Below, one piece after another: positions 7,005-9,963 of a stretch of DNA of 9,963 bases. A program made the translations under genes and the position numbers. The notes below the pieces were generated by a model that was not told the DNA's origin, did not search any database, and saw only the letters and a program-made list of their open reading frames with translations. Within the stretch, counting starts at the first letter, position 1; each line of letters opens with the position of its first letter. The DNA is from Candidatus Heimdallarchaeota archaeon (GTDB lineage Archaea > Asgardarchaeota > Heimdallarchaeia > Heimdallarchaeales > Heimdallarchaeaceae). The stretch covers positions 1-9,963 of the forward strand of contig JAGLTP010000090.1 in the NCBI GenBank assembly GCA_023135215.1, in the 5' to 3' direction.

Positions 7005-8366
7005 TTAATGCTTACTTTTTCCAGTAAATCTAAATGATTTTAATTTTAAGGCTGGGGTGATGGTAGTAACTCCTGGTTCTTCATCTTTACCAATTAAAGA
7101 TACTTCTTTGAGAAATCTTGGAAGATTGTCTGTGAACCTGAAATTCTTTGCTGCTGAAACAACCTCTCCATTTTCTATGTACAACAAACCATCTCTGGTT
7201 AAACCTGTTAAAGCACCTAATCTTCTATTAACAAAATTTGTATAATGTAGTCTATTAATGTAGAAGCCTTTATCGGTTTCTTCAATCATTTCAGGTACAG
7301 AAGAATCACCTGGATAGAGAATAAGATTTATGGGCATAACCATACCAAAAATGTAATCCGAAAAAGGTATAACTTGGTGTCCAGTAGTTCTGCTTTTATC
7401 ATTTAAATATCTTGATGCCATAAACGTATTGTAGAGAATTGTTTTAGGCACTCCGTCCTCAACCAAGAAAAGAGGTTTCTTATTAACACCTTCCCCGTCT
7501 ATCGGAGTAGCTAATAGAGTATTATCATTAAGTGGATCATCTAATAATGTTAGTTTCTCATCAAATAGTTGTGCTCCAATTTGATCTACAATAAAACTTC
7601 GAGATTCATGGTATTGTGCTCCTATATAACCAAATGATAGAAAACGCATTAAAGTTCTAACAGCTGCTGGAGATAAAACAACTTCATAATCCCCTGCAGG
7701 ATAATCTTTCGCTGAGCATGTATTTACAGATAATTCAGTAGCTTTTCTTGAAAGCTCAACTGGATTGAGTTTACTTGGATCTCTTACATGCTGTTCTTCT
7801 TTTGCGTATCCTTTGTTTTCTCCTTCAGTCAAAGAATTAATTGTTAAACTATTGAAAGTCAATCTATGAGAAGAATCAATTCCATTAGAGTTTATGATTC
7901 TAAAACGAAGATCTGTTATAGAAACTGCACCTGCTAATTTTACTTTCTTCTCTATTTTTTCAGCTTCATTTATCGCTGCTTCTACAACATCTGCTCTTTG
8001 AAATTCATCAAGTAAATTGTCAACCGTTGAGAGATTTTGTACTTCTATATCCTTAGATTCAGGAAAACCTTGGAAAAAGGGAATAGCAGGAACAAATTCA
8101 AGTGAAGTATCTAGTTGAGTTATAGTTTTATCGATGGAAGAAGGTGTAAGCACAGTCAAAGAACTTGAGCTCATCTTTTTATCCTTCTCAACTCTGAAGA
8201 GAAATCTATATGTGTGATCAGAAACATTCTGATGGATGGTTGAATTAGCGAATCTAGTTAAGGCTTCCAATCTATCAATGCAACTCATTTCATAGGAATC
8301 AAAACCACTAGTTTCAAGTTTCTTTAATGCATGTTCTATCACGGTATTTATATTGTCTGAAAGCAT
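7005..8366 (-). CDS. TldE/PmbA-family protein (TldD/PmbA superfamily, inactive-type subunit)
   Basis: A 453-residue cytoplasmic member of the TldD/TldE (PmbA, peptidase U62) superfamily. TldD and TldE form a heteromeric metalloprotease acting on small unfolded peptides. Evidence: LTRFANSTIHQ (36-46), the N-terminal family signature; YEVVLSPAAVRTLM (227-240); an aligned segment ending KLTLLDDPL (271-279); and the C-terminal LTGLTRDGLLYIENGEV (386-402). The catalytic HExxxH of TldD is absent: the nearest element is HESRSF (253-258), lacking the second histidine, and there is no cysteine near the C-terminal end. This makes it a TldE-type subunit. No TldD partner lies within the window, so it must be encoded elsewhere or this protein acts alone. 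It is first in a two-gene unit with the dehydratase. ATG 8366 gives a normal family N-terminus. Confidence 0.9.
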   Translation of the reverse strand: MLSDNINTVIEHALKKLETSGFDSYEMSCIDRLEALTRFANSTIHQNVSDHTYRFLFRVEKDKKMSSSSLTVLTPSSIDKTITQLDTSLEFVPAIPFFQGFPESKDIEVQNLSTVDNLLDEFQRADVVEAAINEAEKIEKKVKLAGAVSITDLRFRIINSNGIDSSHRLTFNSLTINSLTEGENKGYAKEEQHVRDPSKLNPVELSRKATELSVNTCSAKDYPAGDYEVVLSPAAVRTLMRFLSFGYIGAQYHESRSFIVDQIGAQLFDEKLTLLDDPLNDNTLLATPIDGEGVNKKPLFLVEDGVPKTILYNTFMASRYLNDKSRTTGHQVIPFSDYIFGMVMPINLILYPGDSSVPEMIEETDKGFYINRLHYTNFVNRRLGALTGLTRDGLLYIENGEVVSAAKNFRFTDNLPRFLKEVSLIGKDEEPGVTTITPALKLKSFRFTGKSKH

Positions 8367-8432
8367 CTTATCACATTCAAATTACATGCCAAGAACATTG
8401 TTTCTTTTGCATTCTAAACGGATTTTGTATCA

Positions 8433-8442
8433 ATTTAAATAT
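8433..8442 (-). promoter_or_regulatory. TATA box for the TldE-dehydratase pair
   Basis: Read on the minus strand, ATATTTAAAT is preceded by the purine-rich GAGAA, resembling a BRE plus TATA element. It predicts a transcript start near 8412 and a leader of about 45 nt before the ATG at 8366. The core is nearly self-complementary, so direction is uncertain, but the thymidylate kinase gene has a better placed box of its own. Confidence 0.4.
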
Positions 8443-8493
8443 TTCTCTGATGAGTTCGTTTTTTAGGTAGATTTTGAGTAAATCACCACAACT

Positions 8494-8502
8494 GTTTTAT
8501 TT
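8494..8502 (+). promoter_or_regulatory. TATA-like box, leaderless spacing, for thymidylate kinase
   Basis: GTTTTATTT is centred 26 bp before the ATG at 8524, the spacing expected if transcription starts on the start codon. A second AT-rich stretch, CATATATTTT from 8503, is too close to serve this start. No Shine-Dalgarno lies between. The spacing supports ATG 8524 over the TTG at 8515. Confidence 0.4.
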
Positions 8503-8523
8503 CATATATTTTCATTGAGTGAT

Positions 8524-9156
8524 ATGTCCGAATCTTCTTATTCTGGATTCTTTGTTTGTATTGAGGGGATTGATGGTTCTGGAAAAACCACTCATGCTAG
8601 GCTATTAGTCAAGAATTTATGTTCTCTTGGATATGATGCTGTATATACAACAGAACCCACGAGATATTCAACACCAGGGAGGAAGTTGAGAGAAAGTTTC
8701 TTTGCTCCTGAAAGATTAACTGTAGAGGAAGAATTTAGGCTTTTTCTAGAAGATCGGATTATTCATCTGAAAGATGAAGTTTTACCTCAATTGAAACAAG
8801 GCAAAATAGTAGTAACAGATAGATATTATTTTTCATCAGTTGCCTATCAAGGATCAAGAGGTTTGGATTGGAAATACATTCTGGATGAAAATCTAAAGGT
8901 ATCTATAAAACCCAATATTGTTATTTTATTGGATATTCCTGTTGATGATGCTATTGAAAGAATAGCTTCTGATCGAACAGAAGGAGTTAACACATTTGAA
9001 AAGAAGGAAAATCTCCAAAAAGTTAAGAAAATCTACATGCTTCTTGCTGAGGAAGATCCTTATTCCATCTATGTAGTCAATGGTTTAAAACCTATTCCTA
9101 CTGTTCAAAATGAAATAAAAGATCTTTTCTCGAGTAGATATAGTAAACCTAGTTAA
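8524..9156 (+). CDS. tmk: Thymidylate kinase (dTMP kinase)
   Basis: A cytoplasmic P-loop kinase converting dTMP to dTDP with ATP, an essential step in dTTP synthesis. From ATG 8524 it has 210 residues, the usual length. Motifs: GIDGSGKTT (15-23), the Walker A loop; TEPT (43-46), the archaeal counterpart of the bacterial REPG nucleotide-binding stretch; DRYYFSSVAYQG (99-110), the DR(Y/H) motif that positions dTMP; LLDIPVDDAIERI (135-147); and a lid with SDRTEGVNTFE (149-159). The frame stays open to a TTG at 8515, three codons upstream, but ATG 8524 has a TATA box at leaderless distance and leaves the normal short lead-in to the first strand, so I chose it. Divergent from the TldE gene across about 157 bp and convergent with EcfT, 7 bp apart. 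Confidence 0.95.
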   Translation: MSESSYSGFFVCIEGIDGSGKTTHARLLVKNLCSLGYDAVYTTEPTRYSTPGRKLRESFFAPERLTVEEEFRLFLEDRIIHLKDEVLPQLKQGKIVVTDRYYFSSVAYQGSRGLDWKYILDENLKVSIKPNIVILLDIPVDDAIERIASDRTEGVNTFEKKENLQKVKKIYMLLAEEDPYSIYVVNGLKPIPTVQNEIKDLFSSRYSKPS

Positions 9157-9163
9157 CCATGGA

Positions 9164-9898
9164 CTAGGAAAAAACAATTATCAAAACCATAGAAGTAATC
9201 GATATAATTATACAGAGCACATCAAATAGAGTAATTCTTAGGTTCAGAATATGATTTTTCCTTCTTTTAGGTTTGAAACCTTTTACAACCATAACTTCTG
9301 CTAAGTCAACTCCTCGATTTATCGCTCCTGTTATTAGAGGATTTAGTGTTTTTTTCAATACATAGAAATGTCTTTTAAAATTCCACTTCTCTGAAACTAA
9401 TCCTCTTATTTTTCTAACGTCATTAATTGTCTTTGCTTCTTTGCCAAGTACAGGAACCAGTTGGTAAATGGTAGTTAAGAACCACACAAATTTACCTGGA
9501 AAATACATTTTCTCTAAACTTACTGCTAGTTCATATGGATCCACTGTATAGAAAAACCATGCAATGAAAAGAAAGGATGTAATAAATCTACATTCAATTA
9601 TTCCAAAAGTTGTATAGGGATTCTCTTTACTTACCGTGAAATATATCATTACAGTTGCTATTAATGAAAATAAAGTGAACAAGACTAATGACCCAATTAG
9701 TATTTTGAAACTAATTCTTGCAATCAATATCAAAAGTAATGAAAGGATTAGAACTCCTATGAGAACATACAGATTTTTTGTATAAAGTACAATGATGAGT
9801 GATGAAATAACAATAATCATTTTTGAACGAGGATCAAGATAGAAATTCCCATCGTATTTTGGTAATGAACTTCTTCCATCAGTACTTATTGTTGTCAC
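9164..9898 (-). CDS. ecfT: EcfT, transmembrane subunit of an ECF-type vitamin/metal transporter
   Basis: A 244-residue integral membrane protein of the CbiQ/EcfT family, the scaffold linking two EcfA ATPases to a substrate-binding S component for import of vitamins or metal ions. It opens with a hydrophilic stretch and LDPRSKM (21-27), the conserved entry before helix one. Hydrophobic segments lie at about 28-60, 64-88, 102-118, 135-150 and 222-243. Between them are the long cytoplasmic coupling helices: VRKIRGL (161-167), where the family has a first Ala-Arg-Gly motif (here I-R-G), and RGVDLAEVMVVKGF (195-208), where the second is V-K-G. Both Arg/Lys-Gly cores are kept, although the motifs are not canonical. 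The start is GTG 9898, with Shine-Dalgarno GAGGTG 5 nt upstream; an in-frame stop lies just above it. It overlaps the upstream gene by 4 nt, so it is probably the last gene of an ecf operon. Substrate unknown. Confidence 0.9.
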   Translation of the reverse strand: MTTISTDGRSSLPKYDGNFYLDPRSKMIIVISSLIIVLYTKNLYVLIGVLILSLLLILIARISFKILIGSLVLFTLFSLIATVMIYFTVSKENPYTTFGIIECRFITSFLFIAWFFYTVDPYELAVSLEKMYFPGKFVWFLTTIYQLVPVLGKEAKTINDVRKIRGLVSEKWNFKRHFYVLKKTLNPLITGAINRGVDLAEVMVVKGFKPKRRKNHILNLRITLFDVLCIIISITSMVLIIVFS

Positions 9899-9963
9899 AT
9901 CTCCACCTCATTCTTCTTATTTTCAAAATGATTTAATTGTTCATATCGAAAAGAAATGAACTG
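9895..9963 (-). CDS. C-terminal tail of a further gene upstream of ecfT (partial)
   Basis: From the right edge, one minus-strand frame is open for 22 codons and ends with TGA at 9897-9895. The tail reads QFISFRYEQLNHFENKKNEV followed by E-M. The other two frames stop early. Its stop overlaps the ecfT start as GTGA, the classic translational-coupling arrangement, which is the main reason to call it a gene. An EcfA ATPase or an S component would be the expected neighbour, but 22 residues are too few to tell. Confidence 0.5.
   Translation of the reverse strand, partial: QFISFRYEQLNHFENKKNEVEM
9904..9909 (-). promoter_or_regulatory. Strong Shine-Dalgarno for ecfT
   Basis: GAGGTG on the minus strand ends 5 nt before the GTG start at 9898. 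It matches the 3' end of archaeal 16S rRNA well and lies inside the coding end of the upstream gene. It decides the start codon and contrasts with the leaderless starts elsewhere in the window, as expected for an internal operon gene. Confidence 0.6.

Noticed and set aside
7057..7245. Plus-strand open frame of 62 codons
   Set aside because: Antisense to the conserved C-terminal part of the TldE gene, with no supporting signals.
7592..7609. His-Glu pair in the TldE protein as a metalloprotease HExxxH site
   Set aside because: The second histidine is replaced by phenylalanine (HESRSF), so the metal site is incomplete.
8515..8523. TTG at 8515 as the thymidylate kinase start
   Set aside because: An ATG lies three codons later, with a TATA box at leaderless spacing; the extra residues add nothing conserved.
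1..9963. CRISPR arrays, insertion sequences, tRNA genes or attachment sites
   Set aside because: No regularly spaced repeats, transposase motifs, terminal inverted repeats, tRNA-like cloverleafs or long direct repeats were seen on reading; the content looks like an ordinary chromosomal segment.

Overview
The window looks like chromosomal DNA from an AT-rich archaeon (about one third G+C by eye). Four things support this. There are TATA-like boxes about 25 bp upstream of starts, giving leaderless or short-leader transcripts. There are T-tracts rather than hairpins after genes. There is an F420/FMN split-barrel protein and an archaeal-style thymidylate kinase with a TEPT motif. There is also a very large N-glycosylation-rich surface protein held by a C-terminal membrane helix. 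The last trait, with the gene style, suggests an Asgard-type lineage, but no marker here proves it. No rRNA, tRNA, mobile element or CRISPR array was seen, and no gene-free gap exceeds 300 bp.

Layout: (1) 1-489, minus strand: N-terminal part of a class-III aminotransferase of the glutamate-1-semialdehyde-like group. It is divergent from (2) 641-2122, plus strand: a fold-type II PLP enzyme with a long C-terminal extension. The 151-bp gap between them holds two palindromic sites that look like operators. (3) 2234-3049, plus: a helical protein with no assigned family, which I suspect is a divergent two-repeat cyclin/TFIIB-like protein without a zinc ribbon. (4) 3110-3505, plus: a small F420- or flavin-binding split-barrel protein. 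(5) 3579-6017, plus: an 812-residue secreted, membrane-anchored glycoprotein candidate. (6, 7) A minus-strand pair, a TldE/PmbA-family protein (8366-7005) followed with no gap by a serine racemase/threonine dehydratase-like enzyme (7004-6039). (8) 8524-9156, plus: thymidylate kinase, divergent from the TldE gene. (9) 9898-9164, minus: an EcfT transporter membrane subunit. (10) It overlaps by 4 nt the end of a further minus-strand gene that enters from the right edge.

Functional reading: three PLP enzymes (aminotransferase, TrpB/cysteine-synthase-like, serine/threonine dehydratase-like) and a TldE peptidase-family protein point to amino-acid and peptide turnover. The EcfT operon points to micronutrient uptake. 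Two clear operon-like joints exist: TldE to dehydratase (zero gap, TTG/GTG start) and upstream gene to EcfT (GTGA overlap with a strong Shine-Dalgarno). The plus-strand genes 3, 4 and 5 each have 60-110 bp spacers; genes 3 and 4 have plausible promoters of their own, so they are probably separate units.
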